NCBI GenBank assembly: GCA_947483555.1 | Contig: CANKMW010000047.1 | Span: forward strand, 1-64,000 | Direction of reading: 5' to 3' | DNA length: 64,000 nt | Origin: Myxococcales bacterium | Lineage (GTDB): Bacteria; Myxococcota_A; Polyangia; Haliangiales; Haliangiaceae | In this document: positions 28,178-37,394 of the stretch, piece after piece | How positions within the stretch are numbered: the stretch's first letter is position 1 | How the letters are laid out: each line of letters opens with the position of its first letter | Position numbers and translations under genes: made by a program | The notes under the pieces: generated by a model | What the model saw: only the letters and a program-made list of their open reading frames with translations | Databases searched by the model: none | Told to the model about the DNA's origin: nothing

Positions 28178-28870
28178 ATGCGCGGTCAGCTCCCGGTCTT
28201 GGCTCTCGTCCTCGTCGCCTGCTCGGGCCGCCACGCGCCCCTCGCCGCCCCCGGTGCCGACCGCGACCGTCGATGCCGCGGCGCAGCCCGGTGCCGACGG
28301 CGCGGTAGCCGCGATGTCGCTGGCCGTGGCTGGACCGGGCGGTCGACCCGTGCGTCGACTTCTTCGCCCACGCCTGCGGAGGGTTCCTCGCCACCGCCAC
28401 GATCCCGCCCGTCATCGACGTCGCTTCGGCGGCACGGGTGCTGGGCTTGCTCCACGGTGAGGGCGTGTTTCCGTTCTTCTCGCTGTCGCCGACCCAGGAC
28501 TTCGTCGACGCCACCCAGGTCATCGCGTCCCTCGATCAGGCCGGGCTCGGCCTCCCCGATCGCGACTACTAGGTCGATAGCGTCGGCAACATGGCGGAGG
28601 GCCGGACCGCGTACCGCGCCCATGTCGGCCGCATGTTCGCGCTCCTCGGCTGGCCGGCGGCCCGGGTCAAGGCGGCCACCGCGGACGTGGTGCGCATCGA
28701 GACCGCGCTGGCCCGGCTGCAGCAGAAGGAGATGTTCCGCCGCGATCCCCACAACATCTACCACCGCGTCGAGCGCGCTGGTCTGGAGAAGGTCGCCGCG
28801 GGCTTCCCGTGTCGCAGCTACTTCGCGGCGCTCGGCCTGGGCGACGTCACCGCGATCGACCCTGTCAGTG
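28178..28870 (+). pseudogene. Decayed M13-family (neprilysin-like) metallopeptidase
   Basis: A TAGGGT hexamer and an ATG with a lipoprotein signal (MRGQLPVLALVLVAC) remain, but the frame changes within 40 codons. The M13 propeptide-like N-domain then appears in another frame: PCVDFFAHACGGFLA (family: PC-x-D-F-Y-x-Y-x-C-G), a large deletion, SPTQDFVDATQVIASLDQAG, GLGLPDRDY, an internal TAG, then AYRAHVGRMFALLGW, VVRIETALARLQQKE and YFAALGLGDV. The zinc HExxH domain is absent. It is the 5' third of a lost M13 peptidase gene, with at least one stop, frame changes and deletions. Confidence 0.8.
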
Positions 28871-28885
28871 GACTCGTAGAATCGC

Positions 28886-30427
28886 GTGAATCCCGACCGG
28901 CCGGTGATCACCGTCGCGCCGGTGGTGATCGCGGTGCTTGCGATCGCCGTCCCGTCAGCGACTCGCGCTGTTACCATCGAGCCAATGAGCGACGTACCGG
29001 TGAGCACCGCCGCCGAGATGATCGCGGCGATCGACGCGGCCCAGCCCGACGACGTGATCACGCTGGCGCCCGGCACCTACGTGATCACCGCCAACGTCCT
29101 GTGCGACAACGCCGGCACCGCGGCCGCGCCCATCACCGTGCGCGCCGCCGCGCCCGGCACCGTGGTCATCAACTCGAGCGCGGTCGAGGGCTTCCACGTC
29201 ACCGCGCCCAACTGGGTGTTCGAGCACCTGGAGATGCGCGGGACCTGCAGCGACGACTCGTCGTGCGAACACGCCTTCCACCTCACCGGCCTCGCCGACC
29301 GTACCGTGCTGCGCGGCAACCGGCTGGTCGACTTCAACGCCCAGGTGAAGAGCAACGGCGCCCCGGTCGGCGCCGGCGGCGCCTACACCTGGCCCGACGA
29401 CGTGTTGATCGAGGGCAACGAGCTCTACGACACCCGCGCTCGCAACACCGGCAACCCGGTCACCAAGCTCGACATCGTCGGCGGCCGGCGCTGGCGGGTG
29501 CACGCCAACTACATCCACGACTTCGCCAAGGGCGGCGGCGACGGCATCAGCTACGCCGCCTTCCTCAAGGGCAACTCGCGCGACGGCGTCATGGAGCAGA
29601 ACCTGGTGGTGTGCGAGCGGCTGCACAGCGGGCGCATCCGGCTCGGCCTGTCGCTCGGCGGCGGCGGCACCTCGCCCGATTCGATCTGCGAGGACGGCAG
29701 CTGCACGCCCGAGCACCAGGACGGCATCCTGCGCAACAACATCATCGCCCACTGCCCGGCCGACGTCGGCATCTACATCAACGAGGGCGCGCGTTCGAAG
29801 ATCCTGTTCAACGTCGTCTACGACGCCACCGGCGTCGACGTGCGCTTCGCCGCGTCGTCGGCCGACGTGCGTGGCAACCTGATGAGCGGCGCGCTGCGCG
29901 GCCGCGACGGCGGCACCGTGACCATGGCCGACAACGTGACCGCCGCCGGCAACGCCGCGTTCGCCGGCTGGTTCACCGACCCCGCCAACCTCGACTTCAC
30001 GCTGGTCGACGGCGCCCAGATCGTCGACCTGGCCACTGCCGTGCCCGAGGTCATCGACGACTACTGCGGCAACCTGCGCGATCGGGGCGCCCCCGATCGC
30101 GGCGCGGTCGAGTTCGACGGCGACGGGCCGTGCGACACGCGCGTGACTCACCCCGGCGGCGGCGGTACCGGGCCCGGGCCGGACGCCGGCGGCGGCAGCG
30201 GCGATCCCGACGGCGGCGGCGGCGGCGCCGACCCGGGCGGCGGATGCTGCGATGGCGGCGGTGGCGATGGCGGTGCGATCGCCGGCGGGCTGGCGGTGAT
30301 GGCGCTCCTGGCCCGGCGGCGTCGCCGCGCGCTGCTGCTGGCGACACTGCTGGTGACCTCCGTCGGCGTGACGATCTTGCCCGCGCCCCGCACCCCCGCC
30401 TCGGAGACCAGACAATCCATGTTTTAG
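28886..30427 (+). CDS. Right-handed beta-helix protein with MYXO-CTERM-like tail
   Basis: A 513-aa secreted protein. The GTG at 28886 gives a signal peptide (VITVAPVVIAVLAIAVPSATRA); an ATG at 28985, 7 nt behind TACCAT, would leave it without one. Residues 40-410 are parallel beta-helix coils (DVITLAPGTYVITAN, VVINSSAVEGFHV, NWVFEHLEMRG, NELYDTRARN, GILRNNIIAHC), similar to pectate-lyase-like and chondroitinase-B-like polysaccharide lyases. A Gly/Pro/Asp linker leads to GGCCDGG, a hydrophobic helix (AIAGGLAVMALLA) and RRRRR, the layout of the MYXO-CTERM sorting signal. Unusually, 30 more residues follow the Arg cluster, which normally ends the protein. Confidence 0.72.
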   Translation: MNPDRPVITVAPVVIAVLAIAVPSATRAVTIEPMSDVPVSTAAEMIAAIDAAQPDDVITLAPGTYVITANVLCDNAGTAAAPITVRAAAPGTVVINSSAVEGFHVTAPNWVFEHLEMRGTCSDDSSCEHAFHLTGLADRTVLRGNRLVDFNAQVKSNGAPVGAGGAYTWPDDVLIEGNELYDTRARNTGNPVTKLDIVGGRRWRVHANYIHDFAKGGGDGISYAAFLKGNSRDGVMEQNLVVCERLHSGRIRLGLSLGGGGTSPDSICEDGSCTPEHQDGILRNNIIAHCPADVGIYINEGARSKILFNVVYDATGVDVRFAASSADVRGNLMSGALRGRDGGTVTMADNVTAAGNAAFAGWFTDPANLDFTLVDGAQIVDLATAVPEVIDDYCGNLRDRGAPDRGAVEFDGDGPCDTRVTHPGGGGTGPGPDAGGGSGDPDGGGGGADPGGGCCDGGGGDGGAIAGGLAVMALLARRRRRALLLATLLVTSVGVTILPAPRTPASETRQSMF

Positions 30428-30501
30428 AGTGATGAACGACTCCCTCAGTTGAACGCCTTGGACCCGACCCGGCCGCCGTCAGACGCTCAAGGAACCGGCC
30501 C

Positions 30502-31066
30502 ATGAGTCCCCGCGTGCATGCGACGCGCTGGGCGGTGGCGCCGCTGCTCGTCCTCGCCAGCGTCGAGGGCGTCAAGCATGCCTACGACGCCGCCTGGTCG
30601 GCGTGGCCGGACGAGGTTGCGGGCGTCGATCCGCTGCCGTACTACGGCGCCTGGCTGGTGCTGCTCGCGCTGGTGACGTGGCTGGGCCCGCGCTCCTGGC
30701 GTGCGCCGTGGGATCGCGGGCCCCTGGCCGGTCGACACCACATGGTCGTCGGCGCGTTGGTCGCAGGGACCTTCGTGCTGCACGGGGGCAAGCTCGCTGC
30801 GGTCCTCATCGGGCGTGGCCACTGGCCAGGAGGGGTGTGGCCGGTGCTAGGTGGCGGGCTGGCCGGTCGTGACCAGCGTGACCTTCGGCGCCGTGCACCT
30901 GCCGCTATGGACCGACCTCGGAGCGGTCGGCCTGGACGTGCCGCTGCTCCTGGCACACGTCGTCTTCGGATTCCTGATGGGCGGGCTGCGGCAGTCGACC
31001 GGAAGCTGCGTACCCGGTGCGGTGGTCCACGTCTCCTGGAACACGCTGGCCTCCTTCGTCCGTTGA
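30502..31066 (+). pseudogene. Broken CPBP-family intramembrane protease
   Basis: The ATG at 30502 (SD AAGGA) opens a frame with TM helices (VAPLLVLASVEGVKHAY; WLVLLALVTWLGP; VVGALVAGTFVLHGGKLAAVL) that ends usefully near 30860. The plus-two frame then carries the family's second and third motifs: TFGAVHLPLW (FxxxH), FGFLMGGLRQSTGS and VVHVSWNTLA (HxxxN), to a stop at 31066. The first motif, EExxxR, which binds the catalytic metal, and the helices around it are missing at the junction. This is a CPBP/CAAX-protease gene damaged by a deletion with frameshift. Confidence 0.75.
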
Positions 31067-31079
31067 GCGGCCGCTGGCG

Positions 31080-32303
<1,224 letters not shown>

Positions 32304-33185
32304 GGCCCCGTTGTACGACCCCGGCCGAGATCGCGCAACCATCGGTCAGGAGTCCAGGCGTGACGTAGAGCGATTCGACGGTGTGCGCGCTGCCGCCGGC
32401 GAGCGTCGCCTGCGCCGATCGGCCGGCGCGCAGCTCGACGTGGACCAGGCCGAGCCGCGCCGGCAACCGGGTGCCGTAGCTGCGGTCGCCACAGCGGCCA
32501 TCGAAGCTGACGATCACGGCGACCCCGCGGGTGATCAGGCGCTCGAGGTCGCCGATCAGCCGATCGAGGTCGAGTTGCTGATGGTAGCGGTGGTCGCGGC
32601 CGCCGCTGGTGCCCTGGTAGGGCGGGTCGAGGTACACGACATCGTGCGCGCCGGCGCCGTCGAGCCAGACGGCGTAGTCGCCGCTCGACACCGTGGCGCG
32701 CCCGGCGAGCAGCGCGGCCGCTGCCACGATGCTGGCCCGCATGCGGGCCGGTCGGGTGCCGAGGCGGCGACGGTCGGGAGACTGGTTGAACTCGCCGCTG
32801 GCATTGAAGCGGACCGCGCTCTTCACGCAGCGCGCGAGCAGGTACAGCAGCCGGGTCGGATCGCCGTCGCGGTTGAAACGGTCGCGGACCCGGTCGTAGC
32901 CGCGGCGAGGGTCGGCGAGCTGGGCGCGCCACAATCGCTGGTAATCGTCGGCGAGCCGGTCGGGCGTGTCGATGATCGCGGTCCACAACCGCGCCAGGGG
33001 CGCGAAGCTATCGTTGAGGTGCACGGTCGCCACCTTGCCGGCGCGCAGCGCGGCCAGGCTGACCGCGGCCGAGCCGCAGAACGGTTCGATCAGCCGCCGC
33101 GTGTCGGCGGGCACGAAGCCGAGAATGGCCGGCGCGAGGCGGCGCTTGCTACCCTGATACGGGATCGGGTGCGGCGCGGCGGCCG

Positions 33186-34142
33186 TCATCGCGGCGCCAT
33201 CAGCGCGTCGATCTCGGCGGACGTCGAGCCGAGCAGGTAGAGGATCCGCTCCAGACCACCGCTGGTGAGCGCGGTGTCGGCTGCCGCGGACAGCCGTGGT
33301 TTGGCGTGGAACGCGACGCCGAGACCGGCGCGCTCGAGCATCAGCAGATCGTTGGCGCCATCGCCGACCGCCACCACGCGCTCGGGTGCCAGGCCATGGT
33401 GGGCCGCCAGCTCGACGACCAGCTCGGCCTTGCGCTGCGGGGTGACCACCGGATCGATCACCCGTCCGGTCAGTCGCCCGGCCTCGATCTCGAGGGTGTT
33501 GGCGAAGCCGTGATCGAGGCCGAGCTGGGCGACCAGCGCGGCGGTCGCGAACGTGAAGCCGCCGCTGACCACGGCGGCGTGGCCACCCGCCCGCTTGACG
33601 CCGCGCACCAGCGCGGCCGCGCCGTCGGTCACCGGCAAGTGGGCCGCCAGTTCGTCGAGCACGGCGGCGTCGAGCCCGGCCAGCCGGGTGACCCGGGCCC
33701 GCAAGCTGGCCTCGAAGTCGAGCTCGCCGCTCATGGCGCGGCGGGTGACCTCGGCGACCTCGTCGCCGACGCCGTGGCGCCGCGCCAGCTCGTCGATGAC
33801 CTCGATCTGGATCAGCGTCGAGTCCATGTCGGCGACCAGCAGGCGGGGACCGGCGGCGGCGACCACGGCGGGGACGACCGCGATGTCGAGGCTGGCGCCG
33901 CCCGCCGTCGTGGTCGCGAGCAGGACATGGCGAAGCCCGTGCCCGTGGGCCCGGACCGGCTCGTCGGTCACCGGCACCGTGACCGTCAACGCGACCACCA
34001 CCGGTCCACGCTCCGACAGGAACGTGATCGACTCGATGGTCGCGCCGGCGCCGGCGAGCGCGTGCGTGATCTGGTCCAGGCACGATGCGTCGAGCTGGTC
34101 ACCGAGGGCGGTGACCGTGAACGCGTGGATACGGTTCACCAT
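33186..34142 (-). CDS. serB: Phosphoserine phosphatase with N-terminal ACT-type domain
   Basis: A 318-aa HAD-superfamily enzyme that makes serine from phosphoserine. The start at 34142 (MVNRIHAFTVTALG) begins an ACT-like regulatory domain of about 85 residues, as in the two-domain SerB of many bacteria. The phosphatase domain shows motif I LLVADMDSTLIQIE (nucleophile first Asp), the cap residues DEVAEVTRRAMSGELDFEASL, motif II VVSGGFTF, and motif III ERVVAVGDGANDLLML. All catalytic residues are present. It is co-transcribed with and translationally coupled to the downstream DNA methylase gene. Confidence 0.93.
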   Translation of the reverse strand: MVNRIHAFTVTALGDQLDASCLDQITHALAGAGATIESITFLSERGPVVVALTVTVPVTDEPVRAHGHGLRHVLLATTTAGGASLDIAVVPAVVAAAGPRLLVADMDSTLIQIEVIDELARRHGVGDEVAEVTRRAMSGELDFEASLRARVTRLAGLDAAVLDELAAHLPVTDGAAALVRGVKRAGGHAAVVSGGFTFATAALVAQLGLDHGFANTLEIEAGRLTGRVIDPVVTPQRKAELVVELAAHHGLAPERVVAVGDGANDLLMLERAGLGVAFHAKPRLSAAADTALTSGGLERILYLLGSTSAEIDALMAPR

Positions 34143-34292
34143 CGGCACCGAGAATGACACGGGAGCCGCGATGTAGGCGTCGGGCCGCGTCAGGTGCTTG
34201 GCGGTCGTCAGACCTCCATCACCAACACCCGACCGCAAGTCCGCGGGTTCGGCCGGCCACGGGCTGGCCTGATGGTTGCTCAAACCAGGTCC

Positions 34293-34808
34293 ATGCTTCG
34301 CATCGTCCTGGCTACCGTCGTCGCCACCTCCGTGATCGCCTGCACGGAGGAGTTGCCGTACATGCAGATCTCCGAGGCCCCCGGATCGATCGCGCTCGAT
34401 CGCGACCCGATGGGTGACTGGTCGACCGATGCGGGGACCACCTCGATCGTGTCACCTGGCTCGGCGTCGTCGCCACAGCTGGTGACGTTGCGGATCGAAG
34501 GCCGGAGCGGCGATGGTGGCTATGTGGTCAACGATCCGCTGGCCAGCGCCGCGATCGGCGTGATCGACGGCAGCGCGTGCCGGGTGACGGCGCCTCTGTC
34601 GTGCCGCGGCGGCATCTGCTTCGTCGAGCTCGAGCTGAGCGGTTCGGGGCTGTGTCTGGTGCGCGCCAGCGGCACCACCCGCGACGGGGCCGCCGTCGAC
34701 AGCTGCTGGTACCGCGGCACCTGGGAGGGTGACGTCGCCGACGCCGGGTTCGCCGCCCGCATGCAGGAGGCGTCGGAGGCCGCGCACGCGGCCTGCCTCG
34801 GCGGCTGA
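34293..34808 (+). CDS. Lipoprotein of unknown function
   Basis: A 171-aa protein with a clear lipoprotein signal (MLRIVLATVVATSVIAC, lipid Cys 17). The mature part is a beta-rich domain with six Cys (SACRVTAPLSCRGGICF, SGLCLV, VDSCWYRG, AACLGG) that could form three disulfides. It resembles a small Ig- or jelly-roll-like domain, with no recognised family. It is divergent from serB and converges on the RdgB-like gene four bases after its stop. Confidence 0.65.
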   Translation: MLRIVLATVVATSVIACTEELPYMQISEAPGSIALDRDPMGDWSTDAGTTSIVSPGSASSPQLVTLRIEGRSGDGGYVVNDPLASAAIGVIDGSACRVTAPLSCRGGICFVELELSGSGLCLVRASGTTRDGAAVDSCWYRGTWEGDVADAGFAARMQEASEAAHAACLGG

Positions 34809-34812
34809 GTCA

Positions 34813-35349
34813 TCACCGCGACAGGGCGGCCACCAGGTCGCCGTAGACGCGGGCGCGCAGCCCGACCGGATCCACGCCGCCGCCGCCGAGCTCGGGATCG
34901 ACGACCAGCTCGGCGAGCGTGACCTCGAAGCCCGCGGGCACGAACAACCGATCCCAGCCGAGCGGGCGCAGGCCGCGGGGCTTGTCGGCGATCCGGCCCG
35001 GGGCCTGGGCGCTGAACAGCGCCACCTCGGCGCCAGCGCTGGTGCGCAGCGCGACGCACAGATGAAGGCGAACCGCGGTCTCGCGCCACCAGCGGCAGAA
35101 GCGCACGTCGTTCTCGGAGTCGAGCTCGAGGCGCAGGCTGTTGCCCTCCAGCGTGATCAGATCGACGACCTCGGCGAAGCACGGGAAGACGTCGGCGGCG
35201 AGCACCATGCCGCGGGCGCGTTCGATCGGATCGGGCGCGCTGGCCGAGAACCCCGACGGCAGGCCGGTGAGCTCGAAGTCGAGCGCCGGCGCGATCCGCC
35301 GCAGCTCGGTGGCCCGCGGCTCGTTGCCATCGAGGAAGTGCACCCTCAC
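34813..35349 (-). CDS. RdgB/HAM1-like NTP pyrophosphatase, divergent
   Basis: A 178-aa protein starting at a GTG (35349) 6 nt behind TAGGTT. The second half recalls the Ham1/RdgB family that hydrolyses non-canonical purine NTPs (dITP, XTP): VALFSAQAPGRIA, then LGWDRLFVPAGFEVTLAEL in place of the usual 'G-F-G-Y-D-P-x-F-x-P-x-G-x-x-x-T-x-A-E-L'. The N-terminal SxN-K and the catalytic DDSGL motif of true RdgB are not evident (instead LDGNEPRATELRRI and ADVFPCFAEV), so it may be a diverged relative with other activity. The link to RdgB is moderate, based on the C-terminal motif and overall length. Confidence 0.5.
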   Translation of the reverse strand: MRVHFLDGNEPRATELRRIAPALDFELTGLPSGFSASAPDPIERARGMVLAADVFPCFAEVVDLITLEGNSLRLELDSENDVRFCRWWRETAVRLHLCVALRTSAGAEVALFSAQAPGRIADKPRGLRPLGWDRLFVPAGFEVTLAELVVDPELGGGGVDPVGLRARVYGDLVAALSR

Positions 35350-35406
35350 GCGCGCAACCTATCACGCCGGGTTGCACGAGCGGCGCGGCCGACCGAAGAT
35401 GCTCCC

Positions 35407-36411
35407 ATGCAATCAGCCCGGCGCGCCTCCGTTGCTGCGCTCGCGATCGTCGCGGCGGTGGCGACGCCGCTCGCCGGGTGCAAGCGCAAGCCGCCGGTCG
35501 CGCCGGTGCAGGAACCGGGCTCGCCCGATGAGGCCGAGCGCGAGGTCGCGTCGCTGCTCGGCGAGGCCTATCAGGGCGTCAAGCGCAGCAACGCGCCCGG
35601 CATGATGTCGTTGCTGGCGATCGACGTGTTCGTCGCCGGCCTCCGTCACGGCGACGTCGGGCTCGAGCGTTCGGCGGCGCTGGTCGCGCTCGGCGACGCG
35701 CTCGGTGCCAGGAAGACCCACAAGGTGAGGTCGACCAAGCTCGACGTCGGCGCGGCGATCGATGGCCGCTCGGCGTGGGCGGTCGATCAGATCGACGTCG
35801 ACGGCAAGCCGTTCGTCGTCGTGGCGCTGGCCGCCGAGCTCGATGGCCTGTGGGTGCTGACCTCGGTCGAGGTCGCGCGCGCGGGCATCCAGACCGGCGA
35901 GCCGGCGGCGACTCCGCCGGCGGTGTGGAGCGCCCCGAGCGGGCCGACCGCGGCCCACCGGCCCGCGCCGGCCGATGCCGCCACGGTCCTGGCCCAGCTC
36001 GCCGGTGAGCCCGAGCTGCGCGTCGACTATCTCGATCACTACGCGGATCGGCAGTCGATCGTCGTGCGGGTGGGCGGCAAGAAGTCGGTGCTGCGCGGCG
36101 TGAAGGCGATCAAGAAGGCGTGGAAGAAGAAGCCACCGGTGTGGACCCTCGGCGAGCCGCTGGCGTCGGCGACCACGCCCGATGGTGCCTTCGCGTGGCT
36201 GCTGGTGCCGGCCGCGCTCGTCGACGAGGCGCCCGGTGCGCGCCGCGTCTTCGCGGTGTTCGAGAAGTTCGAGCCCGAGGTGCCCGACGACGGCGACGAC
36301 GGTGGCGACGACGGCGGCGGCGACGACGACGACGGTGGCGACGAGCCGCCCGCGGTCCAGGGCCTGCCGTGGCGGCTGGTGGTGCTGCACGAATCCGCGC
36401 CCGAGCCCTGA
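35407..36411 (+). CDS. Lipoprotein with two SnoaL/NTF2-like domains
   Basis: A 334-aa protein. MQSARRASVAALAIVAAVATPLAGC is a lipoprotein signal (lipid Cys about 25). Residues 42-165 read like an NTF2/SnoaL-like alpha+beta barrel (LLGEAYQGVKRSNAPGMMSLL ending in ELDGLWVLTSVEVAR, with DGRSAWAVDQIDV in the core). After a Pro/Thr-rich linker the second half (about 190-290) repeats a similar pattern (ELRVDYLDHYADRQSIVV; WTLGEPLASATTPDGAFAWLL). An acidic Asp-Gly run lies before the C-terminal strand (LPWRLVVLHES). SnoaL-like domains bind small hydrophobic ligands or act as enzymes; here no catalytic set is apparent. Confidence 0.6.
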   Translation: MQSARRASVAALAIVAAVATPLAGCKRKPPVAPVQEPGSPDEAEREVASLLGEAYQGVKRSNAPGMMSLLAIDVFVAGLRHGDVGLERSAALVALGDALGARKTHKVRSTKLDVGAAIDGRSAWAVDQIDVDGKPFVVVALAAELDGLWVLTSVEVARAGIQTGEPAATPPAVWSAPSGPTAAHRPAPADAATVLAQLAGEPELRVDYLDHYADRQSIVVRVGGKKSVLRGVKAIKKAWKKKPPVWTLGEPLASATTPDGAFAWLLVPAALVDEAPGARRVFAVFEKFEPEVPDDGDDGGDDGGGDDDDGGDEPPAVQGLPWRLVVLHESAPEP

Positions 36412-36422
36412 GCTCCTCGGGG

Positions 36423-37367
36423 TCAGCAGGTGAGGGCCCGGGCCTCGCCGACGTCGAGGATCCACAACCGCTGCTCGGGTAGGGCCTGCTTCGACCACCA
36501 GGCGCGCATGCGCGCCGGCGGTTCGCCGATCGGTTCGTCGGTGAGGCGGAAGGTGCCCCAGTGCATCGCCAGCAGGTGGCGCGCGCCGAGCGCCTGCCAC
36601 GCGGCGCCGGCGTCATCGGGATCCATGTGCTGCGGCGCCATGAACCAGCGCGGCGCGTAGGCGCCGATCGGCAGCATCGCCCAGTCGATGGTGCCGACGC
36701 GCTGGCCGATCTCGGCGAAGTGATCGCCGGCCGCGGTGTCGCCGGAGTGATACGCGGTGCCCTCGGGGCCGCGCAGCACGTACCCTCCCCACAACGTCTC
36801 GTTGCGGGTCCACGGCGCCCGCATCGACCAGTGCCGTGCCGGCACCAGGGTGACGGTGAGGTCGCCGACGGTGTGGGCCTGCCACCAGTCGAGCTCGACG
36901 ACGTCGTCGAGGCCGAGCCGCGTCAGCCGCGGCGCGTTGCCGAGCGGGACGACGTAGGTCGGGCCCTTGCCGATGCGGGCCAGGGTGGCGAGATCCATGT
37001 GGTCCATGTGGTCGTGGGTCACGCACACGACGTCGAACGGCGGCAGCGCTTCCAGCGCGACGCCGGGCGGCACCAGGCGCGGCACCACGCCCTGGATCCG
37101 CTCCGACCAGATCGGGTCGATCGCGACCAGCTTGCCACCCAGCCGCAGCACCCAGGTGGCGTGCCCGATCCAGCACGCCGCGGCACCGTCGATCTCCGCC
37201 AGTGCGGTCGCGCCGTCGGTGCGCACGCCGGGCCGCACCCGATCGAGCGCCGCGGCGTCGGCGCTGCGCGCCCGGCGACGCCCCGGAAGTCGATCGAGCA
37301 GCTTCCAGCGCAGCATGTCGGACGGGCCGCGCTCGGGCTGCGTGGCGAGGTGAGAGAAGCGGGCCAT
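36423..37367 (-). CDS. NAPE-PLD/UlaG-like MBL-fold hydrolase
   Basis: A 314-aa metallo-beta-lactamase-fold enzyme. It has the features of the N-acyl-phosphatidylethanolamine phospholipase D group: CWIGHATWVLRLGG at 65-78, VTHDHMDHMD at 117-125 (zinc motif H-x-H-x-D-H), ARHWSMRAPWTRNETLWGGYVL, GDTAAGDHFAEIG, APQHMDPDDAG and AMHWGTFRLTDEP. Enzymes of this group in animals release N-acylethanolamines from membrane lipids; in bacteria the substrate is often unknown. It starts 9 nt behind TAGACT and shares that promoter region with the divergent secernin gene. Confidence 0.85.
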   Translation of the reverse strand: MARFSHLATQPERGPSDMLRWKLLDRLPGRRRARSADAAALDRVRPGVRTDGATALAEIDGAAACWIGHATWVLRLGGKLVAIDPIWSERIQGVVPRLVPPGVALEALPPFDVVCVTHDHMDHMDLATLARIGKGPTYVVPLGNAPRLTRLGLDDVVELDWWQAHTVGDLTVTLVPARHWSMRAPWTRNETLWGGYVLRGPEGTAYHSGDTAAGDHFAEIGQRVGTIDWAMLPIGAYAPRWFMAPQHMDPDDAGAAWQALGARHLLAMHWGTFRLTDEPIGEPPARMRAWWSKQALPEQRLWILDVGEARALTC

Positions 37368-37375
37368 GGCTGCGG

Positions 37376-37382
37376 TAGTCTA
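37376..37382. promoter_or_regulatory. Symmetric -10 element serving two divergent genes
   Basis: TAGTCTA reads TAGTCT on the plus strand (13 nt before the secernin ATG) and TAGACT on the minus strand (9 nt before the NAPE-PLD-like ATG). A near-symmetric -10 can be recognised on both strands. Confidence 0.5.
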
Positions 37383-37394
37383 CGTGCGGCCAGC

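Noticed and set aside
30160..30290. Gly/Asp-rich run considered as a nucleotide repeat array
   Set aside because: It is a low-complexity protein linker (GGC/GAC codons) without a regular period, and belongs to the MYXO-CTERM-like tail.
30420..30429. GTTTTAGAG resembles the start of a type II CRISPR repeat
   Set aside because: It occurs once, with no repeated copy at spacer distance and no cas-like gene in the window.
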